Positions 1 through 11,639 of a stretch of DNA of 64,000 nt are shown here, one piece after another. Both the position numbers and the translations under genes were made by a program. The notes beneath the pieces were generated by a model. The model searched no databases, had not been told where the DNA came from, and worked only from the letters and a program-made list of their open reading frames with translations. The stretch comes from Apodemus sylvaticus (lineage: Eukaryota > Chordata > Mammalia > Rodentia > Muridae). Numbering within the stretch: position 1 is the stretch's first letter; each line of letters opens with the position of its first letter. The DNA is taken from contig NC_067473.1 of the NCBI RefSeq assembly GCF_947179515.1, positions 100,343,782 to 100,407,781 on the forward strand. The letters run 5' to 3'.

Positions 1-240
1 TTATTTTGTGTTTGGCCCTTCCCCAGTCAAAGGCAACTATTTAAGGACCCTTTAAAGCTCTTGAAGCTACTTTAGAGTCATTTAAGTTACTTAAACACTT
101 TTAATTACTTTAAAACGATGTCAATCCCTTTTAAAACTATTAATTTATTTAAAGGGGGGAAAGCTGCTCATAGTTCTGTTGTTTTTCTTGGTAAAGGACT
201 CTCAGTTTTCATTTTCACTACCATTCTGTCACCCAAGGGT
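1..240. promoter_or_regulatory. Matrix-attachment region of the J-C kappa intron
   Basis: This AT-rich stretch has repeated TTTAA/TTAAA motifs (for example around 40-160) directly 5' of the intronic enhancer. Its order and wording agree with the mouse kappa-intron MAR as I remember it. The MAR anchors the locus to the nuclear matrix and acts together with the enhancer in demethylation and hypermutation. The J segments and the 5' part of the intron lie before the window. The identification rests on remembered homology and position. Confidence 0.75.
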
Positions 241-256
241 TGGCATCTCAACAGAG

Positions 257-266
257 GGGGCTTTCC
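257..266 (+). promoter_or_regulatory. kappaB site of the intronic enhancer
   Basis: The 10-mer reads GGGGCTTTCC, whereas the classical mouse B site is GGGACTTTCC. The flanks (ACAGAG before, GAGAGGCC after) are as in mouse. The change still fits GGGRNNYYCC, so NF-kappaB binding is probably kept but its affinity or dimer preference may differ. Confidence 0.85.
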
Positions 267-273
267 GAGAGGC

Positions 274-279
274 CATCTG
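274..279 (+). promoter_or_regulatory. kappa E1 E-box (CATCTG)
   Basis: CATCTG lies 7 bp after the kappaB site, in the same context (GGC before, GCAG after) as mouse kappa E1. The CANNTG core is intact. It is an expected site for E2A-type or other bHLH factors. Confidence 0.8.
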
Positions 280-324
280 GCAGCTGCTTACGGTCAGAAG
301 AGAAGTCAGCCAGTTCCTCCCCAG

Positions 325-330
325 CAGGTG
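325..330 (+). promoter_or_regulatory. kappa E2 E-box (CAGGTG)
   Basis: CAGGTG followed by GCCCAGATTACAG is the classical E2A-binding kappa E2 site. Its core is intact. Confidence 0.85.
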
Positions 331-375
331 GCCCAGATTACAGTTGACCTGTTCTGGTGTGGCTAAAAATTTTCC

Positions 376-381
376 CGTGTG
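376..381 (+). promoter_or_regulatory. kappa E3 position, E-box core lost
   Basis: The sequence TTCC(C)-GTGTGGTTAC lies where mouse has CCCATGTGGTTAC. The core reads CGTGTG instead of CATGTG, so it is no longer a CANNTG E-box. This site is the known TFE3/USF target of the enhancer. I assign the position by its flanks. Confidence 0.7.
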
Positions 382-925
382 GTTACAGACCATTAGACCA
401 CGGTGTGTTCAGAATGTTTCTGGACACCCACCCTGGCTTAAGGCTCCATCCATACAGCAGGTTTAGCTTGGCCACACCAAAGGGAGCCATACAGAGGCTG
501 ATATCAGAGTTTTCTTGGAAGAGGCAGGAGAAAATGAAAGTCAGTCTCTGCTCCTACCTTACGTGTTTATGTGTTCAGACTCCCAAACATCAAAGATGTC
601 AGATAAACTGGTCTGGTGTCTCTGTCTGAAGCATGGAACTATTGCAGCTGAAGAAGACTGTAGCTTCAGGGAAGAAAAACAATGGAAGGGAGCCTGTGAA
701 TAGCTTCAAAGGGTCAGACTCAATTTACTTTCTAAAGAAGTAGCTAGGAACTAGAGAATAACTCAAAACCAGTATGCATGTGTGTCCTGGCTTCATTGTT
801 CCTAATCTGTAGGGATAAGTGTGTTTTTCTGTGTGTCTGTCTATGACATAACTGTTCATGCATAATGCACTGAAAGGGAGACCTTCCTCGTTACCTCATA
901 CCATTCTCTGTGCTTCCTTCCTCAG

Positions 926-1242
926 GGGCTGATGCTGCACCATCTATATCCATCTTCCCACCATCCAAGGAGCAGTTAGAAACTGGAGGTGCCTCAATCG
1001 TGTGCTTTGTGAACAACTTCTATCCCAAAGACATCAGTGTCAAGTGGAAGATTGATGGCAGTGAAAAACAAGATGGCGTCCTGAACAGTGTGACTGATCA
1101 GGACAGCAAAGACAACACCTACAGCCTGAGCAGTACCCTCACGTTGACCAAGAATGAGTATGAACGGCATACCGTCTATACCTGTGAGGCCACTCATAAC
1201 TCGAAGGCCATTGTCAAGAGCTTCAACAGGAATGAGTGTTAG
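926..1242 (+). CDS. Igkc: Immunoglobulin kappa constant region exon
   Basis: This single exon encodes the C-type Ig domain of the kappa light chain, which pairs with heavy-chain CH1. The acceptor CTCAG is at 921-925. The first two bases (GG) complete an Arg codon with the last base of a J segment, and the frame then reads ADAAPSISIFPPSKEQL. The intradomain cysteines are encoded at 1003-1005 and 1183-1185. The last Cys (1237-1239), which bonds to the heavy chain, precedes TAG at 1240. KWKIDGSE and KSFNRNEC are typical rodent kappa motifs. The domain has 105 residues counting the shared Arg, against 107 in mouse: the loop after CEATH is NSKA (1198-1209) instead of six residues. It also has Val where mouse has Trp in the NSxTDQDSKD stretch, as in rat. 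The frame is intact and the exon looks functional. Confidence 0.98.
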
Positions 1243-1449
1243 AACCAAAGGTCCTGAGGTGCCACCACCTGCTCCCCAGCTCCACCCAATCTTCCCTCCG
1301 AAGGTCTTGGAGACTTCCCCATAAGCGAGCTACAACTGTTGCAGTGCTCCAAGCCTCCTCCGAACCTCACCCTCCTCCCTCCCTTTCCTTGGCTTTTATC
1401 ATGCTAATATTTGGGGAAGATATTGAATAAAGTGAATCTTTGCACTTGA
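1243..1449 (+). other. Igkc: Igkc 3' untranslated region
   Basis: This sequence runs from the TAG stop to the probable cleavage site about 18 bp after the AATAAA at 1426-1431. It includes a C-rich stretch and the CCTCCCTCCC segment before the poly(A) signal, as in rodent kappa mRNA. The end point is estimated. Confidence 0.85.
1426..1431 (+). terminator. Igkc: Igkc poly(A) signal AATAAA
   Basis: A canonical AATAAA lies 184 bp after the stop codon, followed by a T/G-rich downstream element (GTCTTTCTTATT) near 1456-1468. Confidence 0.9.
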
Positions 1450-4400
1450 GATCTCTGTCTTTCTTATTAAATGGTGATTAACTGTTGTTTTTCCAGTTAC
1501 CCGGGTTTCTCTTCTAAAGAAGTTAAATGTTTATTGCTCTGAAATCCACCACATTTAAACAATAAATAAAACCCTCCACTTGTCCCTCTTGGCTGTCCAC
1601 GACATGGCAGTCCTCTCTAAGGTTCACAAGTACTATCCATGGCTTATTTCTCCGGGCCATGGTAAGTTTGAGAAGGCATACTTCCTAGTTTTCCTCTCCT
1701 AAGTTGTCAAAGTCCTGAAGGGAGACAGTGTTTATAAGCACACATTCTGTAATCTGATTCAACCTACCCAGAAAACTTGCCAAAGCAATGGAGAGTCATT
1801 ATCACAGGAAGGGGAGACAACCTAGATGAGCAAGCAGTATGGAATGTGGAAGCCCATCATAGTACCTGGGCTTCATTAGTTCTTATGCCTTCATTATGTT
1901 TTAAAATATAAGTTGACTCCTATCTGCCATTGGCAATGCTGGGCACTGTCTACGACCTACTTCAAGAACTGCTTTACTGTGAGATTAAACTCATACTTCA
2001 AAATCTGGGAAAGGTTCTACCAAGCTGAGAGATGACCATCTATTTTTGGCCATCCCACTCTTAGGCGCTTATCTCTGTACAAATCAGAAACCTTAAGAAG
2101 CAACCCATTTAGAAAGACCCTTTTAGGAAACCCATTCAGAGACCCATTTAGGAAAGTCTATAACTGGATACAACTAAAATGTTCACCAATGGTTAAATTA
2201 TGATATATTCACAATTGAGCTATTACTTAATAAGGAGAATTAATAAAATAAAACTACAATAGCATAATTTAATCTCATAAAAATGATATTAAGCAAAACA
2301 AACCATCTGTGTATTTTTAATCCATGTAAGTTTAAAAGTAAGTAAAATTAAAAATTAAGAGAGACATAAGTTTTGAGGTAGCAAAATGGAAAGTCTGGAG
2401 TTTGGAAAATGTTCTGTTTCTCAGTATGGTATGTGAAAGTTAATATTGTGGTACTGGGATCTATGTTCTTTCTGTATATGCTTTGTACTTCATAATAATT
2501 ATCTAATACACAGTACATACATAAAAGAAAATAAAAGGAATAAATCATAGGTCAAGGCCAGAGAAGCAGTAAGTAGGGGATCCAGGATCAAATCTCCTGC
2601 TGCCCTGAGCCCTCTATTATTCTGCCTTCCAGAGCTCAAAGTACAAAATGCATGATTCAAACATATGATGCCTCCTTGGGTTCTCTTCCTGTATCCATCA
2701 AATTAGGAATGATCATATATAAAATGAGATAGAAGTGACCTTCATCAACAGGTCAAATAATATATGGTAATTTTGTGCAGGTATGAAGAGCCCACGTAGC
2801 AACAGTTATATTAGGGAAGGAAGAGAATGTGTACCAGTGACTTTCACCCTCCCCCCTCTTCTGGAGGCCCCTGCGTTTGTCCCTCATGGGCTCATCCACT
2901 CAACATGCGTTTACTAAGCATCTTCTTTGAAGGAGGTTCAGCAATAATAAGTCAGTGCCCCCTTCCCCCAGTTGATATGCAGTCCAGTTTTTCTGCTCCT
3001 TCCCTTTCTCAGTCCACACTGGGATGCTGGGAAAGGACAGTCACCACATAGGAGAGGGCAACACTTGTCTTCCTCCCTCTTGAGAATGTACATAATTACC
3101 CACTTTTTGAAACTTTAGAGTTGCTTTTTTTTAATATGTCTTTTCAAATAACATGACCTTGTTCACCTATTTCTGGGAAACAAATTTATCAATCAACAGT
3201 GCCTCTGATCTGTCTATGAATACAAAATGCATCTTCTGAGAGGCGAGATTCTGAAACCAGACCCATCAGGACCCCAAACAAGAGAAAATAAATGTTGAAT
3301 GCTGAATCATACTCCTCAAAAATACGTATGTTCAAGTCTTACCTAAAACACAGCCCTAAACATTTATATAATTCTGAACAACCTTGTACTTTGTGGAAAA
3401 TATATATATATAATCTAATGTCACATACCATACTTTTTATTTAACATTGGTGAAATTATGCCATTAGAGAGAAAGAGGACAGATCACTGATCCTAGGATC
3501 TAGGGATGTTAGGGATAAGAAAACAGATGTGACGATCAAGAGGATGTCTCAAGGAGGATCTTCATGGTCATGAAATCACTGTCTTGATTTCAGTGGTGGT
3601 TACACACATTTGGATATGTGATAAAAATGGTGTTGAACTATATTCACATATTGCACCAATGTCAAATGTCTAGTTTTGGCATTATACAATAATTATGCAA
3701 TAAATGTGAAGTTAAACAAAGATGAGGCCATATTTGTTAGGAACATAACTTAAAAACCATTTTGAGTAACTAATGAAAAGCCATTTTGTATGACTTGACA
3801 TAATATCATGGCTGAGCTGTCACCAGGCAGATCTGATAAGACCTAAGCCTTAGAAGCAAGCCCCTGGCAGGCCACCAGGCAGCACAGATAGGAGCTAAAC
3901 CCAGGGCAGGCTTGATATACTAATGAACTACCTCTAAGGTAGTGTTGCTGGGCTAGTGAACCAGCCCAAAGCTGCAAGCCCTGATAGCACAAAGCTACTG
4001 CCCAAAGAAATGACTCAAAAATTGGAAATTTGGAAATGAAACACTGCTTCTCTATCTTTTGTGTTGATACCAGCCTAGAAGCTTTCAAAACATTCTCACT
4101 TAAGGAGATTCCCCACAGGACCCCTACAGCAGCATTTTTTTGCCCAAACAACTGCTTACTGCCTGATGTGATATCTATTTTACTTTTATGTTAGCATAAT
4201 ATTATAAAGAATGTTTGTCTGAATAAACTAAGCATGATTAAAAGACAAATCTTGTGTGTACATCCTAATTGCCAAGAATTTTACAGCCAATGGGCCAATG
4301 CTCTCCACAATATTGGATCCAAATAAGTTCTAATTCCAATGTTTGGCATCTTAACAGAGAGAAAGAGATTAAAAATGAATAGACATGCAGAGAAATGCAC

Positions 4401-5200
4401 CATGTCATCGTGGAGAGAGACTGAAGTGACACAGCTGCTAGTCAAAGAGTACTGAGGGCTACCTGAAGCCACTGAAGGAAAGAGGTAGGTACGAAGTGGT
4501 TTCTCCCTCAAAGTATCCAGAGGAAACCAACCCAACCAACACCTTTTTACTTAAGACTTCTGACCTTCAGAACTGTGAGAAGGTAACTTCCTAATGTTTT
4601 AGACCCCAATATGTGGCACCCTGTTAGAGTAGAACCAGGAAACCAGTAAAATGCAGACAGCCAAAAGGACAGCTTAGTTTTCAAGGAACGTCCTTCTAAA
4701 TTGATGAGTTGGTCACAGGTGATGGGTGTGTTTATTCACAGGCCCCTAAAGCCCCTCAAATTTGGAAAGCTCAAGTCAATATGAATTAAAGATCAAATAC
4801 ACAAGAAATCCAGACTACTTCTCTTGGTAAGTAGCATACATGCCTTCTGCTCTAAAATATAAACAGTGGAAATAGCCTTCAACTGTGCCGTGTACTAGCT
4901 GCGCGATCCTCAGTCAGATAGGACTCGATTTCTTATCTGTATGATGCATATAACGATGGTAACCACTGGGCAGGCAAGAAGATGTAGAGTTAAAAAGAAT
5001 AGCAAATGCATAGAGTTAGACACACTGTGGGCCTCATATCCAAAGCTCAGTGAGGCTGGCCAGTGAATGAGCACAACACTTTCATTGATGTGCAGGATGG
5101 AGTCCAATGACTCTTTAGTAGGAAAAAGGTGAGGAGAGGTGTGACAGAGAAAGAAAAGAATGGGAGGAGAATGAAAGATGGAAGACAAGAGAAAAATGAG
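1450..5200. other. Intergenic DNA downstream of Igkc
   Basis: This DNA is AT-rich with no supported gene. Short open frames (for example 2827-3051 and 3843-4151 on the - strand) lack family resemblance and codon structure. The part at 3720-4250 has the look of an old LTR-type interspersed repeat, ending with GTCTGAATAAACTAAGC, but I cannot name its family. Confidence 0.6.
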
Positions 5201-5212
5201 AGAAAAGAACAG

Positions 5213-5285
5213 TAATCCCAGCACTCAAGAGGCAGATGTGTGGCAGGTCTCTGAATTCTAGGACATCCTGGTCTACTGAGTGGGA
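5213..5285 (+). mobile_element. B1 SINE fragment
   Basis: The region starts with AATCCCAGCACTC, then GAGGCAGA and CCTGGTCTACTGAGTG, which are B1 core blocks in order on the + strand. It is 5' truncated and diverged. A purine-rich GGAAGA tract (5282-5340) follows. Confidence 0.7.
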
Positions 5286-5655
5286 AGAGGAAGAAGAATG
5301 GGGGGAGGAGGAGGAAGAGGAAGAGGAGGAGAAGGAGATATGTCAAGGAAAACTAGGAAGGCCCTTCCATGGCATTTCTTATCTTTAACAAGGTGGTTGT
5401 CCTCTCTCCATGTCAGAGAGAGACTCTTAGCACACTGTGGGGTTTGTCTGAGTCTTGGGAGAGAAGAGGCAGGTGATATCCTCGTGGGTACATGGTGCAG
5501 AGGGGAATGTCAACTACTGATTAATAACTAGGCCTAGACATCTTATGAGCAGTATATAGATTATACAGAGATGAAAGCAGTGGGGAAATCAGAGCTTAGT
5601 GTTACAGACTGGAACAGTCCAAGAGCTAAACCTCCTCCTGTCACTCCTGCCAAGT

Positions 5656-5681
5656 CACACACACACACACACACACACACA
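5656..5681. repeat. (CA)n microsatellite
   Basis: About 13 uninterrupted CA units. Confidence 0.95.
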
Positions 5682-5819
5682 TACATGTTCCCTTGGGTGT
5701 GTGATTTCCCTCTTTGCACCTGTCAGCAAGAAAAAAAGCTGCATTGGAGCCTCAGAGTTTCTTCCAACTCTAATGTCTACGTCTTGGAGAGAGATCCTCT
5801 AACTTCAAATGAGCAGTAG

Positions 5820-6980
5820 CTTTCCATTTTTAGCTCTTATTTATTTACTTACTTACTTACCTATTGTCTATAAATGAAAGAATTTTGGAGTTGAAAGGGT
5901 TCGTGAGCCACCCCCCCCCCCCACCAACTAATGAGGAACTACAGACAGTTGATGGTTTCTGGGGAAAGGAGACTCTGCTTCTTTAAGAGTGTAGCTTCTG
6001 GTTGGTCAACCATGTTTCTCTGGCTGATGTCACACCCAGGAATGTGCAGACAGCAGAAACTGGAGTTAATGAATTGTTTTAAAAATTAAAATAGGGCATG
6101 AAGTTTGAGGATAACGATTAGGGGTAGATTTGGGAGGAGTTAGAGGCAGAGTTGAGGGTGAATACAGTTAAATACAGGAAATTCTCAAAGAATTAATAAA
6201 AACATTTCATTAAAAAAGAGTTTCCAGAATTAGCTATGCTTCCTTAAATTTGCTTCTGGAGAACCTTACAAGTTAAATAAGTTATTTTGTAGAAAAGGTA
6301 GAGAGGAGAATGGTGGAAGAGCGCTACAAGCAGACTGAGAAAGGGGCCAGGGGAGATAGAGGAGGAGAAAGCAGCAGCAAAGGCTGACAGATGCAGGACA
6401 AGAGGGAATGGAAAGCAGAAGGAGGAAGACAAGATGGTGTTTCTTTGCCTATCTGTGATTTGCACACGGCCTTGGCAACTATTGCTGAGCCCAAGACTTA
6501 ATTCTTCACTTGTGTCAACTCAAGAGTCTTTCTTTCTTACAACCAGGCCCCCAGTCTGCTCATGCATATATCAGGCCCTCCTATCTCCTCATATCAGTGC
6601 AGTTTATTACTGAGTAATTTTGTGACGGGAGGGAAGTCCATACTGGGATTTGTTACAATTTTTAATACCAAATTTTGAAGACTTTGTAATATATATATTA
6701 TATATATAATTAATAAATATTATTATATGATTTACATTTTGATTCAAGTCAAGATGGTAATTCTATATATATTGGGTTAAATCAATATGTTAATGAGTTT
6801 AATTTCACAGGTTTTTTTTTTATTATAGGGCTACTAGAAATTTTTAAACTTTATATATGTCTCATTCTATTTCTATAAATGTGCCCTCAAAAGTGATCCC
6901 AAGTTGTATTGTTGTTGTGTTTTGCTTTGCTTTCTTTTGCTTTTTGCTTTGCTTTGCTTTGTTTTTTTGTTTTGGGTTTT
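5820..6980. other. Intergenic stretch without a gene
   Basis: It holds a C run at 5911-5922, an AT-rich block with alternating TA near 6690-6730 and a (TTTGC)n-like tract at 6920-6960. No coding signal is seen. Confidence 0.6.
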
Positions 6981-6984
6981 GGGA

Positions 6985-7132
6985 GGGTGGGGACAGAGTC
7001 TTACTATGAAGCTCTGGCTGTCCTGGGAACTTACTCTGTAAACCAGGCTTGATTCAACTCATAGAGATCTGCCTTCTTCTGCCTCCCAAGTGCTGGGAGT
7101 AAAGGTATACACACACGTCTATGCCCAGCTAG
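6985..7132 (-). mobile_element. B1 SINE, reverse orientation
   Basis: The + strand reads GACAGAGTCTTACTATGAAGC, CTCTGTAAACCAGGCT, CTGCCTCCCAAGTGCTGGGAGTAAAGG and GCCCAGCT, which is the complement of B1 in order. The T-rich tract before it (6918-6975) is the A-rich tail. Confidence 0.85.
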
Positions 7133-8457
7133 TGATCCCAAGTTTTAGCAAAAGGTTTCTAAACTACTTGACATTAATGGATGGAGATTGATATTAATTA
7201 CACAGAGAACTAAAGCAGAGTTTACCTGAATCATACTCTATACTTTATTAGATTTAATTAACATTTAATAATCCAATACCAGGCTAGAGGCACATCTCAA
7301 CGGTAGTGTTTGCCAAGCATGCATAGGCTCAGTCTTCAGTGCTGAAAGGAGTTGAGGGCAATATCCTCATTCTATAGATGAGAAACTGGCAAAGACTTGC
7401 CTTGGATTCTCTAACTACTGAAAGGCTAAGTTTGTGGCTTCTATAAATTCTTTTTTTTTAGCCATTCTATCTCATCCTTGTCAATTACTCTACAGAAAAC
7501 TATCCTCAATGCTTTTGCTTGCCATTGTGATCAGAGCAAAGCCATAGTTACATTGCTGTCCCAGAACATAAATTCACTAAGACTCAAATAAGTGTGGACC
7601 TCATAGACATACAGTGACATGATGGAGAAGGTAAGCCACTCCCATGTGCCCTTCCTGATGCTGCCAGCAGCGAAAAATATGAAGTCGTCCTGTGAGAAAC
7701 AATGCATAGTTCCTGCCATTATTGCTCTTATAATCCATCAAACAGCCAAGCCATAGTCAGGGAAATTGAATCAGTCCTATAAAATACAATTAGATACGAC
7801 AATGTGGGGAGAATTGATAGCATAATTACCTGAATTTCAGTTATTTCATTCAGCAAATGTGTACATAATGCCCCAAATGTACCAGCTGCTCTCTCAGATG
7901 TTAATGAATAGCAATCAGAAGGCCTATGGTGACGCTGTGCTTACAGGTACACTGCTCAGGACCACAGGGATGAAACGCAGGTCAGCAGACTCCCCAGCAT
8001 CACAGAAAGTAAATATTAATTTCACTTCAAATAAGTGAAGATTGGCAGTTTTGAATTTAAGAAATGGAGGTGCTAGGAATAAAGCTTGGTGACAGAAAAA
8101 AAATGCTGAAAAAAAAAAAGAATAAATTTCACCTGACATATATTATCTGGCTTCCTCTGGATACTCTGAGGATAAATCCTCAAGAATGGATGTGAGCAGG
8201 AGTTCAAGCAAGACATGGTGCTACTTAGAAACTCAGGCTAATGGGATACACTAACAGAGGAGTTGTGAGATTCCAGGGTAAACTGCTAGTCTTCAACTTG
8301 TAATTAGAAGGACCCAGATGTCTTAACTAGAAATAGGATGTCAACAGAAGGCTCAAGTCTGGAATAAAAAGCCAACACTCACTGGAATTAATTTTGTTCA
8401 TGCTGTAAACTAAGGCTTGGAGCTTAAAAAGACTCCCCTCCTTCATTAGATTCATTT
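7133..8457. other. Intergenic stretch without a gene
   Basis: I see no gene and no clearly assignable repeat in this 1.3-kb part, apart from short homopolymers (T at 7451-7459, A at 8097-8119). Confidence 0.5.
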
Positions 8458-8472
8458 AGAATATTTTGTGAA

Positions 8473-8651
8473 CCGGGCAGTGATGGCGCACGCCTTTAAT
8501 CCCAGCACTTGTGAAGGCAGAGGCAGACGGCTTTCTGAGTTTGAGGCCAGCCTGGTCTACAGAGTGAGTTCCAGGACGGCCAGGGCTACACAGAGAAACC
8601 CTGTCTCAAAAAAAAAAAAATTAAAAATTTAAAAAAACAGTAATGAAAAAA
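8473..8651 (+). mobile_element. B1 SINE with target-site duplication
   Basis: A nearly full-length B1 (CCGGGCAGTGATGGCGCACG to CCCTGTCTC) with an A-rich tail. It is flanked by a 15-bp direct repeat, AGAATATTTTGTGAA, at 8458-8472 and 8652-8666. Confidence 0.95.
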
Positions 8652-8666
8652 AGAATATTTTGTGAA

Positions 8667-10319
8667 AATCTACTGGTCATGTAATCTGAGTCTAAACCTA
8701 AGTTTTTTTATTTCATTCCATTGATCTAATTGACTATCCTTATGCCAGAAGACAGTGTCTTGATCGCTGGGGCCTTAGGAGACCTTTCTCACACATGTTA
8801 ATTCTTATACAAGTGTTGGATAACCAAGCAGAGACATCAGGAGGACAGTAAGATACTGCATTCAGAATCAGGACAAAACGGGGAAGGGGGAATGCTGGAA
8901 ACAGAGATACCACCCTGATCAACTAGAGAACATGACCAGAAAAATCTAAGCCCTGATCCAGGAGGCACACCAGTATTAGCAAGCTGGCAAAATGAAGAGT
9001 GACAAGAAAACAAGGCAGAAAGGATTCACCAGGTGGTGGGGACACTAGGAGGATGGCAATACACTAGAACCCAGCACAATCCATGTGAAACGTTACAAAG
9101 GATAAACGTTCCAGCTGTGCAGGAGGGCAATGACAGGAGTGGAGGTGGGCTGACAGGCTCAGCAGGCTGAGGAGCATTGTGGAATTAAGTGAGAGAAGTT
9201 CTATAGAAAGCAAGGCAAAAATGTGATCAGAAAGGATTCAAGAGAAAAGGAGAGAAAAAGTGTTGGACACAGAAAGCATGGGAACCTATTTCGTGGGAAG
9301 AAGTGGAAAATGGGGAGAGAGGAATGAGGCAGTAAGTAGAGAAAGACTAGAAAAAAAAGAGGTATCTGCAGAGGATATAGGTGAAATTCAGGGAAATGGC
9401 AGTATTGCTAATGCTGGTGAGGATCCAGCAGGGATGGGAAATGTATCACAGAACAAAAGGAGAACATTCTGGAGCATTGTCCCTGGACAGGTGAGACAGT
9501 AAGTAATCACAGGAGGAAGTGTCACCCTTGAGCAGGCACAGACTACTCACCACAACAGAAAGGGAGAAAGGAGTGGGCAGACATAGCTGCAGAGAGATCC
9601 ACAGATATGTTGGGAATGGTTCATGACATCAGTAAACACATATTGCTTAGATGTTGTAGCTTTGGATGTTTGAGAAGACCCTGTGGATTGATGTAAGCCA
9701 CTCACGGCTGTAGGCAGGATGAAGCTAAGAGAGCATGGGTGGGGACGGACAGATCTTGCTAGAGAATGTCCTTGCCACCTGCTATGTGCCTTCTCTTGAC
9801 TCCTCTGGATGTTTTCCTCCCTGAAAGATCCCTTGCAGATACTCACACGCAGTCCTTGTGTTCCTGTGTCACCAGTTTCTCCCACACTTAACACATCCCT
9901 GCCCCTTTCCCATTGTAATGCTCCTTTTCCACTGTGTGCTGACACACCACGTCCTCCAGCTTCTGCCTGCTTCTCTCTCCTTGTTTTTACCCTTTCTCTC
10001 CTTCCATCTGCCTGCACTCTTGTCTCAAGACTAATGCAGTGTGTGACTCTCCTGTGTGACTGAGTATCTCACGAAAGGTTCCACCTGCCAAACCTGGATG
10101 GGCCTTTTGTCTTTCTGAAGCTATGAGGCTCTCTGCATAGCCTCAAAAAGGAAATGACAGGAAGGAGGGAATAATGAAGTGGGGACAGCTGACATTAGCA
10201 TTCCCCTGTGTGGCACCTTAATTTCTCATACTCCACACTGAGATGTTATTAACTGTGACTCATAGGTGAAGAAGCCAGAGCTAAGGTTGTCATATATGAG
10301 TGTTATAAAACGAGTAGAG
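8667..10319. other. Intergenic stretch without a gene
   Basis: It is moderately purine-rich on the + strand from 8900 to 9550. The open frame at 9547-10017 (- strand, 156 codons) is the longest here, but it has no recognisable domain and low-complexity Arg/Ser/Gly-rich composition. I treat the region as non-coding. Confidence 0.5.
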
Positions 10320-10321
10320 CA

Positions 10322-10566
10322 GTAGTTCTCAACCTATGGGTTATGACCCCTATAGGGGTCAAACTACCCTTTCACACAGATTGCATATCAGATATCCTAA
10401 TTTTATATATTCTACTTTGCTACGTATATGTGTGTGTGTTTACATGTACATATATTTCATAACAGTAGGAAAATTACTTCTTTAGTAATAATTTTATGGT
10501 TGAGGGTCACGACGACATGGGAACTGTATTAAAGGGTTGCAGCATTGAGAAAGTTGAGACCCACTG
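10322..10566. mobile_element. URR1-like hAT (Charlie) non-autonomous DNA transposon
   Basis: The element begins CAGTAGTTCTCAACCTATGG and ends GTTGAGACCCACTG, imperfect terminal inverted repeats of the CAGTGGTTCTCAACC type. Internal blocks such as GGTTATGACCCCTATAGGGGTC, ATAATTTTATGGTTGAGGGTCAC and AAGGGTTGCAGCATT match the rodent URR1 family from memory. A second copy lies at 59123-59333. Confidence 0.85.
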
Positions 10567-11212
10567 TAATAGAGAAAGAGGCTTAAGGCAGGGCTACAAA
10601 GCCCAATGGACCTTGCCTTTTCCAGCGCTTGCCACATGGTAAACTCTGTATAGACTTTTTAAAGAACATTGGTTTGTAAGTTCAAATGGATAAGTATCTT
10701 TACTGTCTATCATCCATCTATATAATAAATACGTAAGTTTTGATTCCACCATGGATTCAAGTGCAAAAACAGTCCTCAACCAAAGCCATAGCAGTGAAAC
10801 CTTAGTGACCAAATAGGAAATGCATGTAGAGACCTTCCTGCCTCTGATGACTTCACAGGTGCCATCTTGCAGATGGCAGTACAGAGTTCTACTTTGCTAC
10901 CAGTAATGGATACAGTGTCTCAACTCATGCCATTGAATCTTCAGGAATCCCCTAAAGCGACTTGTACTACTGCATTTCTTAAAGACAGGGAAGCTAGGAT
11001 TTAGAGGGAATAAATGCCATGCCTGAGATTATACAACCAATTAAGTCCAACTTGGCCTGATCAAGAGGCACAATTCAAAAACAATGTTGTTCCTTCACTG
11101 GCTCTTGTGTACAGTTGTTGATTCCAGAAGCAAAGTATCAGTGAATATCCTCATGGAAAAAATTAGAAACCAAATGGTTAATTTAACAGATTAGGGGATG
11201 AAATGGTAGACT

Positions 11213-11313
11213 CTGCATAGTTGTACACTCCTGTGATCCCATCACTAGGAAGACTGAGGCAGGAAGTCCTGGAGCTCAAACCAGCTTAGGCTACACAGAG
11301 AAATTGTCTAAAA
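11213..11313 (+). mobile_element. Degenerate B1 SINE
   Basis: B1 blocks GATCCCATCACTAGGA, GACTGAGGCAGGAAG, CCAGCTTAGGCTACACAGAGAAA and TTGTCT lie in order on the + strand. It is old and diverged. Confidence 0.6.
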
Positions 11314-11639
11314 GTAATTACTGACTACTTAATTGATAGGAGATTGGATGTTAAGATCTGGTCACTAAAAGGTAGAATTGAAATTTGAAGCCAGTATTTT
11401 CTACCTGGTATGTTTTTAAATTGCAATAAGGATCTAAGTGTAGATATATAATAATAAGATTCTATTGACCTCTGAAACAGAGAGTGTTAGATTTGTTTGG
11501 AAAAAATATTATCAGCCAACATCTTCCACCATTTCAGTATAGCATAGAGTACCACTCATATCTCCCTACCCATCCCCCCATCCCAGACTGGTTATTGATT
11601 TTCATGGTGACTGGCCTGAGAAGATTAAAAAAAGTAATG

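Larger units (their letters stand above)
241..700 (+). promoter_or_regulatory. Kappa intronic enhancer (iE-kappa)
   Basis: The region contains, in the known order, a kappaB site (257-266), the E1 E-box (274-279), the E2 E-box (325-330) and the E3 position (376-381). It ends about 230 bp before the Igkc acceptor. The spacing and most intervening bases follow the mouse enhancer from memory. The element drives germline kappa transcription and recombination in B-lineage cells through NF-kappaB, E2A and TFE3/USF-type factors. The kappaB and E3 sites differ from mouse. The 3' limit is approximate. Confidence 0.9.

Noticed and set aside
3720..4250. Possible LTR repeat
   Set aside because: The texture and the AATAAA near its end suggest an old LTR, but I found no paired ends or target duplication.
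9547..10017. 156-codon open frame on the - strand
   Set aside because: It has no recognisable domain, no splice or promoter context and a low-complexity composition.
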